The notes beneath the pieces were generated by a model. The model was not told where the DNA came from. It was given only the letters and a program-made list of their open reading frames with translations, and made no database searches. From contig NZ_JADNOP010000006.1 of the NCBI RefSeq assembly GCF_015557635.1, positions 1-64,000 of the forward strand: DNA of 64,000 nucleotides, given 5' to 3'. Origin of the DNA: Fusicatenibacter saccharivorans. GTDB taxonomy: Bacteria > Bacillota > Clostridia > Lachnospirales > Lachnospiraceae. Shown piece after piece: positions 17,753-26,531 of this stretch. Every line of letters begins with the position of its first letter. Position 1 is the stretch's first letter. A program made the translations under genes and the position numbers.

Positions 17753-17785
17753 GGTATCTGCCCGAAAAGGGCGGGTACCTTTTTT
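17753..17785 (+). terminator. terminator of the rpsF-ssb-rpsR operon
   Basis: GGTATCTGCCC pairs with GGGCGGGTACC across GAAAA and is followed by six T. Confidence 0.9.
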
Positions 17786-17803
17786 GTATCCAGAAGTATC
17801 TTG

Positions 17804-17833
17804 TTGCCAAAGTACAGGTCAAAGTGGTATAAT
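17804..17833 (+). promoter_or_regulatory. promoter of gdpP-rplI-dnaB
   Basis: TTGCCA and TATAAT are 18 bases apart, and the -10 box is extended (TGGTATAAT). Confidence 0.75.
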
Positions 17834-17884
17834 CGGAAGGACAGGAGCGAAATACAACACGCAACGTTGGAAAGGTGTTAGGAA

Positions 17885-19930
17885 ATGAAAAGCAAAATGA
17901 AGTTGAGCGGCCAATTGCGGAGCTATCTTCGATGGCCGCTGATTTTGTCCATCCTGATGCTTGTGATGAATATCGGCATGTATTTTGTGGATGTGATGGC
18001 AGGAATGTGGTTCACGCTGTTTTTTGCAGTCTATGTGATCGCAGCCGCAGTTCTCTATTACAGACAGCGTCCGCAGGTGATCAACGAGCTGATTACCTTT
18101 GCGACCGAATACGGCCAGGTTCAGAAGCATCTGATCCAGGAACTGGCGCTGCCCTATGCCGTTATGGATTCGCAGGGAAAACTTCTCTGGGTCAACAAAG
18201 AGTTTACAAAAATCACAGGGAAGGATACACAGTATCATAAATGTATCGCCACCATTTTTCCGGAGCTGACGGTCGAGCGGCTACCGAAAAATGAGGAGGA
18301 GACCGACATCAACGTGGCTTACGGCGAAAAGAATTTCCGTGCCCATGTAAAAAGCGTCTGCATCGACGAGCTGATCCAGAATTCGGAGATGATCAACACA
18401 GATATCAAAGGCTATTTTATTCAGGCACTGTATCTGTTCGATGAGACGGAGCTCCGCGAGTATATGCGGAAATTCGAGGACGAAACGATGGTCACCGGTC
18501 TTCTGTATCTGGACAACTACGACGAGGCGCTGGAGAGCGTCGAGGAGGTCCGCCGTTCCCTTCTGACCGCACTGGTCGAGCGAAAGATCAACAAATATTT
18601 CAACGATCTCGACGGACTGGTGAAGCGGTATGAGAACGACAAATACATCGTGGTCATGCGCCGGAGTTCGTTAAATGAACTGAAAGAGAAAAAGTTCGAT
18701 ATCCTCGAGGACGTCAAGACCATCAACATCGGAAACGAGATGGCGGTCACAATCAGTATGGGTATCGGAGCAGATGCTGGATCGTTTGCGAAAAACTCCG
18801 AGTATGCGAAAATCGCGATCGACCTGGCTCTTGGCCGGGGCGGCGATCAGGTCGTTTTAAAGGACGGTTCGAAGATTCAGTATTTCGGCGGAAAAACGCA
18901 GGCTGTGGAAAAGAATACGAGAGTCAAAGCCCGCGTCAAGGCGCACGCGCTGAAAGAGTTTATGAACACGAAAGAGAAGGTCGTTGTCATGGGACACCGC
19001 CTGCCGGATGCCGATTCGTTCGGTGCGGCCATCGGTATCTACCGTGCGGCGAAAACGCTGAATAAAAAAGCGTACATCGTCATCGACAACCCGACCAGCT
19101 CGATCATTCCGCTGATGAATACGTTCAGCGACAACCAGGATTATGAGGCGGACATGTTTGTCAACAACCATGAGGCGAAAGAGATCATGGACGACAACAC
19201 GCTGCTCGTTGTGGTCGATACGAACAAGCCGAGCATCACACAGTGTGAGGATCTGCTGTACATGGCGAAAATGATCGTCGTGCTGGATCATCACCGGCAG
19301 GGAAGCGATACGATCCGCAACTCGGTGCTTTCCTATATTGAGCCGTATGCATCATCCGCGAGCGAGATGGTTGCCGAGATTCTCCAGTATTTTACCGAGG
19401 GAATCCGCATCCGGAACGTGGAGGCGGACAGCATCTATGCCGGCATCATGATCGATACCGACAACTTTATGCAGAAAACAGGTGTCCGCACGTTCGAGGC
19501 GGCAGCTTTCCTGCGCCGCTGCGGTGCGGATGTGACGCGTGTGCGCAAGCTGTTCCGTGAGGATATGAACGATTACAAGGCAAGAGGAGAGACGATCCGC
19601 AATGCGGAGCTGTTCCGCGGCCAGTTCGCGATTTCCGAATGCCCGAGCGACTATGTGGACAGCCCGACGGTGGTCGGAGCACAAGCGGCGAACGAGCTGC
19701 TGAACATTGTCGGTGTCAAGGCGTCCTTTGTACTGACCGAGTATAAAGGCGTGATCTATATCAGCGCCCGCGCGATTGATGAGGTCAATGTACAGATCAT
19801 CATGGAGCGGATGGGCGGCGGCGGTCATCTGAATATGGCAGGATGCCAGCTTGAGACCGTCGATCTGGAGGGGGCGCGCAGCCTCCTAAAATCAACCTTA
19901 ACAGAAATGCAGGATGGAGGAGAAATCTGA
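17885..19930 (+). CDS. gdpP: Cyclic di-AMP phosphodiesterase GdpP
   Basis: The 681-residue membrane protein breaks down the second messenger c-di-AMP. It has two N-terminal membrane segments (about 15-60), a PAS-like domain (about 75-170), a degenerate GGDEF domain (about 180-300) and a DHH/DHHA1 phosphoesterase module (about 345-680). Metal-binding motifs are [29 protein letters not shown] and DTDNF, and the DHHA1 motif is [10 protein letters not shown]. It is followed by rplI with a one-base gap and then dnaB, the normal Firmicutes order. Confidence 0.96.
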   Translation: MKSKMKLSGQLRSYLRWPLILSILMLVMNIGMYFVDVMAGMWFTLFFAVYVIAAAVLYYRQRPQVINELITFATEYGQVQKHLIQELALPYAVMDSQGKLLWVNKEFTKITGKDTQYHKCIATIFPELTVERLPKNEEETDINVAYGEKNFRAHVKSVCIDELIQNSEMINTDIKGYFIQALYLFDETELREYMRKFEDETMVTGLLYLDNYDEALESVEEVRRSLLTALVERKINKYFNDLDGLVKRYENDKYIVVMRRSSLNELKEKKFDILEDVKTINIGNEMAVTISMGIGADAGSFAKNSEYAKIAIDLALGRGGDQVVLKDGSKIQYFGGKTQAVEKNTRVKARVKAHALKEFMNTKEKVVVMGHRLPDADSFGAAIGIYRAAKTLNKKAYIVIDNPTSSIIPLMNTFSDNQDYEADMFVNNHEAKEIMDDNTLLVVVDTNKPSITQCEDLLYMAKMIVVLDHHRQGSDTIRNSVLSYIEPYASSASEMVAEILQYFTEGIRIRNVEADSIYAGIMIDTDNFMQKTGVRTFEAAAFLRRCGADVTRVRKLFREDMNDYKARGETIRNAELFRGQFAISECPSDYVDSPTVVGAQAANELLNIVGVKASFVLTEYKGVIYISARAIDEVNVQIIMERMGGGGHLNMAGCQLETVDLEGARSLLKSTLTEMQDGGEI

Positions 19931-19931
19931 T

Positions 19932-20378
19932 ATGAAAGTTATCTTACTGGAAGACGTAAAAGCACTTGGTAAAAAAGGACAGACTGTAAACGTAAGTGAC
20001 GGATATGCAAGAAACATGCTTCTGCCGAAAAAACTCGGCATCGAGGCAACCGCAAAAAACCTGAATGAGCTGAAACTCCAGAAAGCACACGAGGACAAAG
20101 TGGCAGCAGAGCAGCTCGCTGAGGCACAGGCTTTCGCGAAAGAGATTGAGGACAAACAGGTTACCGTAGCCATCAAAGTCGGCGAGGGCGGAAAAGTATT
20201 CGGAAGCGTATCGGCAAAAGAGATCGCTGAGGCAGCAAAAGAGCAGCTTGGATACGACATCGACAAAAAGAAAATGCAGCTTCCGAACCCGATCAAGGTT
20301 CTTGGAACGACAGAAGTGCCGATCCGCCTGCATACCAAAGTAACTGCAAAGCTGAAAGTTATCGTAAAAGAAGCATAA
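19932..20378 (+). CDS. rplI: 50S ribosomal protein L9
   Basis: A 148-residue protein with the L9 N-terminal domain ([17 protein letters not shown], then the conserved [13 protein letters not shown]), a long central helix and the C-terminal domain with [13 protein letters not shown]. It binds 23S rRNA domain V. The ribosome site lies inside the end of gdpP, suggesting translational coupling. Confidence 0.97.
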   Translation: MKVILLEDVKALGKKGQTVNVSDGYARNMLLPKKLGIEATAKNLNELKLQKAHEDKVAAEQLAEAQAFAKEIEDKQVTVAIKVGEGGKVFGSVSAKEIAEAAKEQLGYDIDKKKMQLPNPIKVLGTTEVPIRLHTKVTAKLKVIVKEA

Positions 20379-20382
20379 TTCT

Positions 20383-21717
20383 ATGGAAGAAGCACTGATT
20401 AAACGAATCCTTCCGCACAGCATCGAGGCGGAGCAGTCGGTCATCGGTTCCATGCTGATGGGGCGCGAAGCCATCATGGCGGCATCGGAAATCCTGACGA
20501 GCGACGATTTTTACCAGCACCAGTACGGCGTCATTTTTGATGCCATGGTGGAGCTGTTCAATGAGGGAAAACCGGTCGATCTGGTCACCCTGCAGAACCG
20601 CCTGCGTGAAAAGGATGTTCCGCCGGAGATCAGTTCGATGGAGTTTGTCCGCGATCTTTTAAATGCGGTGCCGACTTCGGCGAATGTGCGCCATTATGCG
20701 AACATCGTCAGCGAGAAAGCGGTGCTGCGCCGTCTCATTAAGCTGACAGAAGAGATAGAGAATGACTGCTATCTGAACAAAGAGCCGGTGGAAGTCATCA
20801 TGGAGGAGACGGAAAAGAAGATGTTCCAGTTATTGGGCCAGCGGAATTCCGGAGACTTCATGCCGATCCGCCAGGTTGTCATCAATACGCTGGAGAACAT
20901 CGAGCGTGCATCGAAGACGAAGGGAAATGTCACGGGTATTCCGACCGGATTCACGGATCTGGACTACAAGACATCGGGTCTGCAGAACTCTGACTTTATC
21001 CTGATTGCGGCACGTCCGTCTATGGGTAAAACGGCGTTTGTCCTCAATATTGCGCAGTATATGGCGTTTAAGAAAGACAAAGCCGTTGCGATTTTCAGTC
21101 TCGAGATGTCGCGGGAGCAGCTGATGAACCGTCTGCTCTCGATGGAGTCGAAAGTAGATTCCCAGCATCTGAGAACCGGAAACCTGAAAGACGACGAATG
21201 GAGCAAGCTGATCGAGAGCGCCGGCATGATCGGTGAATCCCGACTGATGATCGACGATACACCTGGTATCTCGATCGGAGAGATGCGGTCGAAATGCCGC
21301 AAATACAAGCTGGAGCACGGTCTTGATATCATCATCATTGACTACCTGCAGCTGATGTCGGGAAGCGGAAAGAGCTCCTCGGAATCGCGTCAGCAGGAGA
21401 TTTCGGATATCAGCCGTTCCTTAAAAGCACTCGCGAGAGAGCTGAATGTGCCGGTTGTTGCACTGTCCCAGCTTTCCCGGGCTGTTGAGCAGCGTACCGA
21501 CCACCGTCCGATGCTTTCCGACCTGCGTGAGTCGGGAGCGATCGAGCAGGATGCCGACGTTGTTATGTTTATCTATCGAGATGATTACTATAATAAGGAT
21601 TCCGAGAATAAGGGAATCGCGGAAATCATCATCGCCAAACAGCGAAACGGCCCGATCGGAACCGTCAATCTGGTCTGGCTGCCGGATTATACGAAATTTG
21701 CGAATGCAGAGAGATAA
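20383..21717 (+). CDS. dnaB: Replicative DNA helicase DnaB
   Basis: The 444-residue helicase has the N-terminal primase-interacting domain (LPHSIEAEQSVIGSML), a linker and a RecA-like motor with Walker A AARPSMGKTAF near residue 210, Walker B IIIDYLQLM and the arginine-finger region SQLSRAVEQRTDHRP. Its ATG lies five bases after the rplI stop and has no strong ribosome site of its own, so it is likely coupled to rplI translation. A repeat element begins 18 bases after the stop. Confidence 0.97.
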   Translation: MEEALIKRILPHSIEAEQSVIGSMLMGREAIMAASEILTSDDFYQHQYGVIFDAMVELFNEGKPVDLVTLQNRLREKDVPPEISSMEFVRDLLNAVPTSANVRHYANIVSEKAVLRRLIKLTEEIENDCYLNKEPVEVIMEETEKKMFQLLGQRNSGDFMPIRQVVINTLENIERASKTKGNVTGIPTGFTDLDYKTSGLQNSDFILIAARPSMGKTAFVLNIAQYMAFKKDKAVAIFSLEMSREQLMNRLLSMESKVDSQHLRTGNLKDDEWSKLIESAGMIGESRLMIDDTPGISIGEMRSKCRKYKLEHGLDIIIIDYLQLMSGSGKSSSESRQQEISDISRSLKALARELNVPVVALSQLSRAVEQRTDHRPMLSDLRESGAIEQDADVVMFIYRDDYYNKDSENKGIAEIIIAKQRNGPIGTVNLVWLPDYTKFANAER

Positions 21718-21734
21718 AAGAAAATATTTGTAAC

Positions 21735-21871
21735 TATTCAGAGCCATGCGAAATTGAGGGGAAAAGTGCGACTCATGCTTGCATGAATGAGCACTTTTCC
21801 CCTCAATTTCATATGGCGAGAAGCCACATCGAGATGTAGCGTAGCGGAATCGAGATGGGGCTCTGAATAGT
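21735..21871. repeat. MITE-like intergenic element with inverted ends
   Basis: The ends CTATTCAGAGCC and GGCTCTGAATAG are perfect 12-base inverted repeats 137 bases apart overall. Inside, a perfect 20-base inverted repeat occupies 21751-21770 and 21792-21811. No coding sequence is present. Related ends occur at 39047 and 63657. Confidence 0.75.
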
Positions 21872-21882
21872 ATGGTGTCAGA

Positions 21883-21917
21883 ACGTGTCGTGGGATAGTC
21901 CTGCGGCACGTTTTTTG
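21883..21917 (+). terminator. terminator downstream of dnaB
   Basis: AACGTG-T-CG pairs with CG-G-CACGTT and is followed by six T. Confidence 0.7.
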
Positions 21918-22016
21918 TGTATAATTGTATGAATTTGTCGGAATATTACGATGAGATTTTCTTGCGGCAGGGGATAACAGATCCTATAATAAAGGGAAGA
22001 AGGGAGTGGCTGCCGT

Positions 22017-22613
22017 ATGGAAAATAGAACGTATCTGGTCACGGAGGCGGAGAAGCTGACCGGGGAGAAAGCGCATGTGCTCCGGTACTGGGAGGACGAG
22101 CTCGGCATGGAAATCCACCGCAATTCGCTGGGACACCGCTGCTATACTGCGCAGGACATTCAGATTTTTCTGGGAATCCGGGAACTGAAGAAAAAGGGGC
22201 TTCACCTGAAAGCGATCCGCGAGCTGATGCCGAAGCTGGTGCAGGCAACGGCGGAGATCAAAGCGTTTCCGGCGGAAGCGGCAGAGACGGCAAAGGAGAA
22301 GCCGGATCCGGCAATACCGGGAAAAGCGGACGAAGTGCCGGAGGTGGTTGTCGATCTTCTGCCCGAGCGGGAAGCAGAACAGCTGGCGGACACTGTGATG
22401 CGGCAGGAAGAGGAGGAGCGTCAGACGGAGTTTTACCGCGTGCTCGGCCGTCTGCTCGATCAGATGATACAGAAGCGGCGCCAGGAAGAGCGGAGCCGCC
22501 GTGTGGATGAGGCGATCCGCCGCCACCAGCAGAGCCGGAGAGAAGCAGCGGCGACGCTGGAGCAGAAAGGAAAACGGACGAAAGCAAAACGGGACCATCG
22601 GAACAATGGGTAA
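22017..22613 (+). CDS. MerR family transcriptional regulator
   Basis: The 198-residue protein has a winged helix MerR domain in residues 1-75 (YLVTEAEKLTGEKAHVLRYWEDE, then HRCYTAQDIQIFLGIRELKKKG). The rest is a charged, probably helical region with repeated acidic and arginine-rich stretches, which suggests a coiled coil. No effector-binding cysteines are visible. It does not resemble a metal sensor and the target is unknown. It is a single gene with its own terminator. Confidence 0.88.
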   Translation: MENRTYLVTEAEKLTGEKAHVLRYWEDELGMEIHRNSLGHRCYTAQDIQIFLGIRELKKKGLHLKAIRELMPKLVQATAEIKAFPAEAAETAKEKPDPAIPGKADEVPEVVVDLLPEREAEQLADTVMRQEEEERQTEFYRVLGRLLDQMIQKRRQEERSRRVDEAIRRHQQSRREAAATLEQKGKRTKAKRDHRNNG

Positions 22614-22622
22614 ATCGGACAG

Positions 22623-22655
22623 AAAAAAAGAACGCCTGCGAGAGGCGTTCTTTTT
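22623..22655. terminator. bidirectional terminator
   Basis: AAAAAAAGAACGCCT and AGGCGTTCTTTTT form the stem between the convergent MerR and DUF1858 genes. Confidence 0.9.
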
Positions 22656-22676
22656 GGATCCACGCGGAAATCCGAC

Positions 22677-22880
22677 TTATTTTGCAGCCAGATAATCGTT
22701 GATCTGGTCTTCCAGAACCTGAGCGTCCAGGCCGTGAACCATAGCTGCTTCTTCCAGGGACTCACCCTGTGCAGAAGGGCAGCCGATGCAGTGCATGCCG
22801 GCTCCCATCAGGATTCCGATGATATTTGTATCCATTGCGATTAACTCGCCGATTGTCATGTCTTTCGAGATCTTTGCCAT
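22677..22880 (-). CDS. DUF1858 domain-containing protein
   Basis: The 67-residue protein is a stand-alone DUF1858 domain: [30 protein letters not shown]. The CxxC-type pair in HCIGC is typical for this family, found in anaerobes and often linked with hybrid-cluster or redox proteins; the function is not established. It is divergent from the ferredoxin gene. The ribosome site is AAAGGAGGAAC. Confidence 0.92.
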   Translation of the reverse strand: MAKISKDMTIGELIAMDTNIIGILMGAGMHCIGCPSAQGESLEEAAMVHGLDAQVLEDQINDYLAAK

Positions 22881-22940
22881 CTTAAAGTTCCTCCTTTAAA
22901 TGTGTATATACCCGTCGTTCCGATTTTGACGGCTATTTTG

Positions 22941-22969
22941 ATTATAGCGTACCCCCGGGGGGAATGCAA
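22941..22969 (-). promoter_or_regulatory. promoter of the DUF1858 gene
   Basis: On the minus strand TTGCAT and TATAAT are 17 bases apart. The spacer is largely the palindrome CCCCCGGGGG. Confidence 0.65.
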
Positions 22970-23010
22970 GAACAAATTCATAAGATTATAGAATGTTTAT
23001 AATTTTGTAC

Positions 23011-23039
23011 TTGTATTTCAGGGGGCAATCGTTTACAAT
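23011..23039 (+). promoter_or_regulatory. ferredoxin promoter
   Basis: TTGTAT and TACAAT are 17 bases apart, 48 bases before the start codon. Confidence 0.65.
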
Positions 23040-23086
23040 GTGGATAGTACCGAAAGGGCCAAAAAATCTACAAGGAGGATAAGATC

Positions 23087-23257
23087 ATGGCATATGTAAT
23101 CACAGACGAATGTGTAAGCTGCGGAACCTGCGCTGGAGAATGTCCAGTAGAGGCTATCGCTGAGGGAGATTCCCATTACGAAATCAACCCGGATGTATGC
23201 GTTGAGTGCGGAACATGCGCAAGCGTATGTCCAACCGAGGCTATCACAGAAGAGTAA
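23087..23257 (+). CDS. Ferredoxin, 2[4Fe-4S] type
   Basis: The 56-residue protein begins MAYVITDECVSCGTCAGECP and carries a second cluster motif CVECGTCASVCP. Eight cysteines in two CxxCxxCxxxCP patterns bind two [4Fe-4S] clusters. It is the small soluble electron carrier of clostridial metabolism. The ribosome site CAAGGAGGA, the promoter and the terminator at 23274 show it is an independent single-gene transcript. Confidence 0.97.
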   Translation: MAYVITDECVSCGTCAGECPVEAIAEGDSHYEINPDVCVECGTCASVCPTEAITEE

Positions 23258-23273
23258 TTTGTACGGAACGTAC

Positions 23274-23307
23274 AAAAAAGGAAGTCCTTCGCGGACTTCC
23301 TTTTTTT
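23274..23307. terminator. bidirectional terminator after the ferredoxin gene
   Basis: GGAAGTCC and GGACTTCC around TTCGC, flanked by A and T runs. It also lies just past the end of the minus-strand mecA gene. Confidence 0.9.
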
Positions 23308-23325
23308 ATACATACGTTTCAAAAC

Positions 23326-24075
23326 TTACAGAGAAGCCAGCTCCTGCAGAGCATTCTCTTTTACCATTGCATTTCCATGTTCCAGCAGAAATGCTTCAGC
23401 GGCCAGGGAGAAGGATTCCTGTCTGCCGTACTCGGAAAGAATGTTGCAGACCTTGTTGAATTCCTCCGGTTTGCAGCCGGACTGGTGCAGAACGAGCTGA
23501 TAGTTGGCATCTGCCGTGTTCTTATAGAGGGAATTGCTGCCGGTAAAATACTGGTTCAGCGCTTTTGCGGAGCTGATGACATCGTCGAGGGTTGAGAAGT
23601 GGAAGGTGCGTACCAGATCCACATTCTTTTCCTCGGATGCTGCAGGCTCTTTTTCGTTTTCCTTCTGTGCCGCTTTCTTTGCAATTTCCTGTGCCTTGTT
23701 CTTCACATCGCAGAGCTTGTGGAACAGGTCGATGATGTCGTCCGCGCCGGAATACTGTACCGGTTCCGGTCCGTCCGTATCGTCGCCGGATGGAGCAAAT
23801 TTGGCGAAGCGGGTGTCGAGCTCCTGTGGATCCTCGACTCTGGTGATAATGAGGACAATGCTGTCCGGAGCCACCGGAACGGCCTCGACCATGAGCGGGG
23901 CATTATCCACATTGAAGCCGAACTGCTGGTTGGCTTCAAGCATCATATCCTGAAACAGGCTGCGGGCCTTTTCCGTGCCGTAAGCCAGTTCGCTGAGCTT
24001 TAAATTTCTTTCGGCAAGATCGGCGCTGGTCAGTGTGCAGCGGATCTTGTTATCATTGATTTTTTCTATTTTCAT
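23326..24075 (-). CDS. mecA: Adaptor protein MecA
   Basis: The 249-residue protein starts MKIEKINDNKIRCTLTSADL, the conserved N-terminal substrate-binding domain of MecA, followed by an acidic linker (about 105-145) and the C-terminal domain that binds ClpC (FSTLDDVISSAKAL onwards). MecA delivers proteins to the ClpCP protease. The ATG at 24075 is used because AAGGAC is then 10 bases upstream; the in-frame GTG nine bases earlier is too close. Confidence 0.92.
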   Translation of the reverse strand: MKIEKINDNKIRCTLTSADLAERNLKLSELAYGTEKARSLFQDMMLEANQQFGFNVDNAPLMVEAVPVAPDSIVLIITRVEDPQELDTRFAKFAPSGDDTDGPEPVQYSGADDIIDLFHKLCDVKNKAQEIAKKAAQKENEKEPAASEEKNVDLVRTFHFSTLDDVISSAKALNQYFTGSNSLYKNTADANYQLVLHQSGCKPEEFNKVCNILSEYGRQESFSLAAEAFLLEHGNAMVKENALQELASL

Positions 24076-24219
24076 AACTCTCACGTCCTTAATTACTCTT
24101 TACTTATATAAATAGGGCTGCTTACGATATAGTATAACACATCACGGAAAGAAGTAAAGAACTTAAGATTTTTTTTACATTTCGCATAATTTTTTCAGAA
24201 ATGAAGGGACAAACTTTAT

Positions 24220-24406
24220 TTGTAATTCCCCCGGTTTGAAGTATAATAGGAGTTGGGGAAACCTTTGCTTCTGCCCGGAGGGTGCATACTCCGGCCGGAA
24301 GCAGGCACAGAAAAAACGGATCGGATAAGAAGGCGTCCCCGCGAAACATGATCATTGAAACTAAAAACAAAAGTATTTCATACGGATCGATGGGGCTTTC
24401 TTTTTT
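24220..24406 (+). ncRNA. candidate structured RNA or riboswitch-like leader with promoter
   Basis: A promoter (TTGTAA, 16 bases, TATAAT at 24242) precedes a foldable segment. GGGGA and CCTT at 24255-24265 pair with AAGG and TCCCC at 24330-24340, closing a domain that contains a hairpin GCTTC...CCGGAG / CTCCGG...GAAGC (24267-24302). The same TCCCC could instead pair with GGGG at 24392-24395 immediately before a T run ending at 24406. Two mutually exclusive pairings around a terminator are a typical switch design. I do not recognise a known riboswitch family. The next gene downstream is the GH18/SH3 hydrolase at 24771, now separated by an inserted element. Confidence 0.4.
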
Positions 24407-24472
24407 GTACGTCACAACTGCAAATAAGCCATGAAACAAACAATCGACAAAACTTTTTAAACAGATTTTCTG

Positions 24473-24710
24473 AAAAATACCCAATAGCAAAAAGCAACGA
24501 TACGTTCGTTACTGTTCAATCAGCAGTGAAACACCTGCTGTTTCGCTGCGTAAGAACATGATTCAGGTGTGAGCAGCCCTCCTTTTGCGAAGCAAAACTT
24601 TAAATGAGGGCTGCGAATGTTACAGTTCGCTGGGAACCAGTGAACTGTAACGATACTTTCTGACTCGCATGCGGTTCCCTTGCGCATAACGGTTGCTATT
24701 GGGTATTTTT
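24473..24710. mobile_element. MITE-like element with 18-bp terminal inverted repeats
   Basis: AAAAATACCCAATAGCAA at 24473-24490 is the exact reverse complement of 24693-24710. The 238-base interior has no plausible gene but contains hairpins: GTTACAGTTC/GAACTGTAAC at 24619-24651, GCAGCCCT/AGGGCTGC at 24573-24614, and the dispersed repeat at 24520-24579. No clear target-site duplication is visible because the flanks are A/T runs. Confidence 0.7.
24520..24579 (+). repeat. dispersed stem-loop repeat, copy B
   Basis: Matches 1601-1660 at 46 of 60 positions. The stem around loop CCTGC extends to 11 pairs and is followed by the conserved tail GGTGTGAGCAGCCC. Confidence 0.6.
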
Positions 24711-24721
24711 TTTGTTATAAT
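24693..24721 (+). promoter_or_regulatory. promoter of the GH18 gene, -35 box in the repeat end
   Basis: TTGCTA at 24693 and TATAAT at 24716 are 17 bases apart. The -35 box is the first six bases of the right terminal inverted repeat, and the -10 box lies in the flanking DNA. Confidence 0.65.
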
Positions 24722-24770
24722 GGGCGCAAGTGGGGAGATCTTCAGAGCGAAGAAAAGGGGAAAAGAACAC

Positions 24771-26471
24771 ATGAAGGAGCAACAGAAGAAAAAAGCAGCG
24801 CCGGTACTGGTCGTACTGATTCTGATCGTGCTAGTCGGTGCAGCAGGCATTGTTTCATTTTTGATAAACCGATATAAACCCGGAACCGAATACATGGCCG
24901 GGAACGAATATTTTAACCTGACAGACGAAAACAGCGTTGCGCTGATCCAGAACGGAGAACTTCTGGAAGAGCAGGCCGTCCTTATCGGAGGAGAGCCGTA
25001 TGCGGCGTACACATATGTAGAATCCCAGCTGAACAGCTGCTTCTACTGGGATGAAGAAACAAAAGGAATCCTGCTTACAACGAGCGGCGGCGTGCAGACA
25101 CTGCTTCCGGGCGATGCGGCCGTTGCCAAAACACCGGGCGGACAGCCTGCCGTACAGCAGGAGAGCGACGGAACGGTTTACATTTCGCTGGATGTCGTAA
25201 AAGAATACACAGATCTCGACTATGCATATTACAGCGATCCCAACCGTGTTGTAATCCGGAATGAATGGGACGGAGTGGAGCAGGCGACGGTACAGTCAGA
25301 CACCGCGCAGGTGCGCCAGAAAGGCGGCATCAAGAGTCTGATTCTTGCGGATGTACAGAAGGGTGACACCCTGCTGTATCTGGAAAATCTGGACAACTGG
25401 TGCAAAGTCATGACGGCGGACGGCTATACCGGCTACATCCAGACAGAGGATATCTCCGAGCCGGAGGCCATCGAAGCGCGGACGGCAAAGAAAGATTCCT
25501 ATGAAAGAATTACACGGGATCACAAAATCAATCTGGTCTGGCATCAGAGCACATCGACCGAGTCGAACGACGCGATGGCAGAGATGACAGCAGAAATGAC
25601 CGGCGTGAACGTGATTTCACCGACCTGGTTTTCCGTGACAGACGAAACCGGTACGATTTCCAGCCTTGCGAGCGCCGATTACGTGAAACTGGCGCATGAA
25701 GCGGGACGGGAAGTCTGGGGATTGATTGATAACTTTAATGAAGCATTTGACGAAACAACCGATCTTGCCTACGCATCCGTGCGCAGTAGAATCATTGAGC
25801 AGCTGCTCGCCGAGGCAGCATCGTGCGGCATGGACGGCATCAACGTGGATTTCGAGAATCTGAAAGAGGCCGGAATCCCGCATTACCTGCAGTTTCTGCG
25901 GGAACTGACGAGCGCGGCGCATGCACAGAATCTTGTGGTGTCGGTCGATACGCCGGTACCGCAGGCTTACACGATGTATTATCAGCGCGGCGAGCAGGCA
26001 AGATTTGTGGACTATATGATTGTCATGGCCTATGACGAGCATTTCGCGGGAAGCGAGGAGGCAGGCTCTGTTTCATCCCTCCCGTTCGTACAGCAGGCCG
26101 TGGAGGAGATGACGCGGGTGATGCCTGCCGATCAGGTGATCTGCGGAATCCCGTTTTATACCCGTGTCTGGACGGAAAAGTTCGGACAGAGCGCCATTAC
26201 CAGCGAGGTGCTGGGCATGGATGGCGCCAAAAACTATGCCAAAGAGAATCAGATGACAGAAACCTGGGATGCATCCCTTGGCCAGAATGTGGCAACGGTA
26301 GAAACTTCCGATGCCAGATACACGATCTGGATGGAGGATGAGCAGTCCATGGAGGAAAAACTGAAAGTGATCCAAAGTGCCGATCTCGCCGGAGTGGCAG
26401 AGTGGAAGCTCGGATTCGAGTGCGCAGACGTCTGGAGTCTGATTTCAAAATATATTGAAACAAACAGTTGA
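24771..26471 (+). CDS. GH18 family hydrolase with SH3 domain, membrane anchored
   Basis: The 566-residue protein has one N-terminal membrane segment (about 10-32), a stalk or copper-amine-oxidase-like N-domain (about 50-160), an SH3-type domain (about 165-230, LYLENLDNWCKVMTADGYTG) and a C-terminal GH18 barrel. The catalytic signature is DGINVDFEN with D360 and E362. Relatives such as spore or wall N-acetylglucosaminidases act on peptidoglycan outside the cell. The ATG at 24771 follows AAAAGGGGAAAAG; the longer frame starting in the repeat is not used. The region 24076-24770 before it holds only the RNA candidate, the MITE-like element and the promoter. Confidence 0.87.
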   Translation: MKEQQKKKAAPVLVVLILIVLVGAAGIVSFLINRYKPGTEYMAGNEYFNLTDENSVALIQNGELLEEQAVLIGGEPYAAYTYVESQLNSCFYWDEETKGILLTTSGGVQTLLPGDAAVAKTPGGQPAVQQESDGTVYISLDVVKEYTDLDYAYYSDPNRVVIRNEWDGVEQATVQSDTAQVRQKGGIKSLILADVQKGDTLLYLENLDNWCKVMTADGYTGYIQTEDISEPEAIEARTAKKDSYERITRDHKINLVWHQSTSTESNDAMAEMTAEMTGVNVISPTWFSVTDETGTISSLASADYVKLAHEAGREVWGLIDNFNEAFDETTDLAYASVRSRIIEQLLAEAASCGMDGINVDFENLKEAGIPHYLQFLRELTSAAHAQNLVVSVDTPVPQAYTMYYQRGEQARFVDYMIVMAYDEHFAGSEEAGSVSSLPFVQQAVEEMTRVMPADQVICGIPFYTRVWTEKFGQSAITSEVLGMDGAKNYAKENQMTETWDASLGQNVATVETSDARYTIWMEDEQSMEEKLKVIQSADLAGVAEWKLGFECADVWSLISKYIETNS

Positions 26472-26531
26472 CGAGGAGTCCGGGAAGGATAAGGGGAATG
26501 ATAAAAGCCCGGGCACGAAGGAGGAGTATAC

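Noticed and set aside
24250-24406. Possible T-box, SRP RNA, 6S RNA or c-di-AMP switch
   Set aside because: The conserved T-box sequence, SRP apical loop and ydaO core are not found, and no 6S-like layout could be shown; kept only as an unassigned structured RNA candidate.
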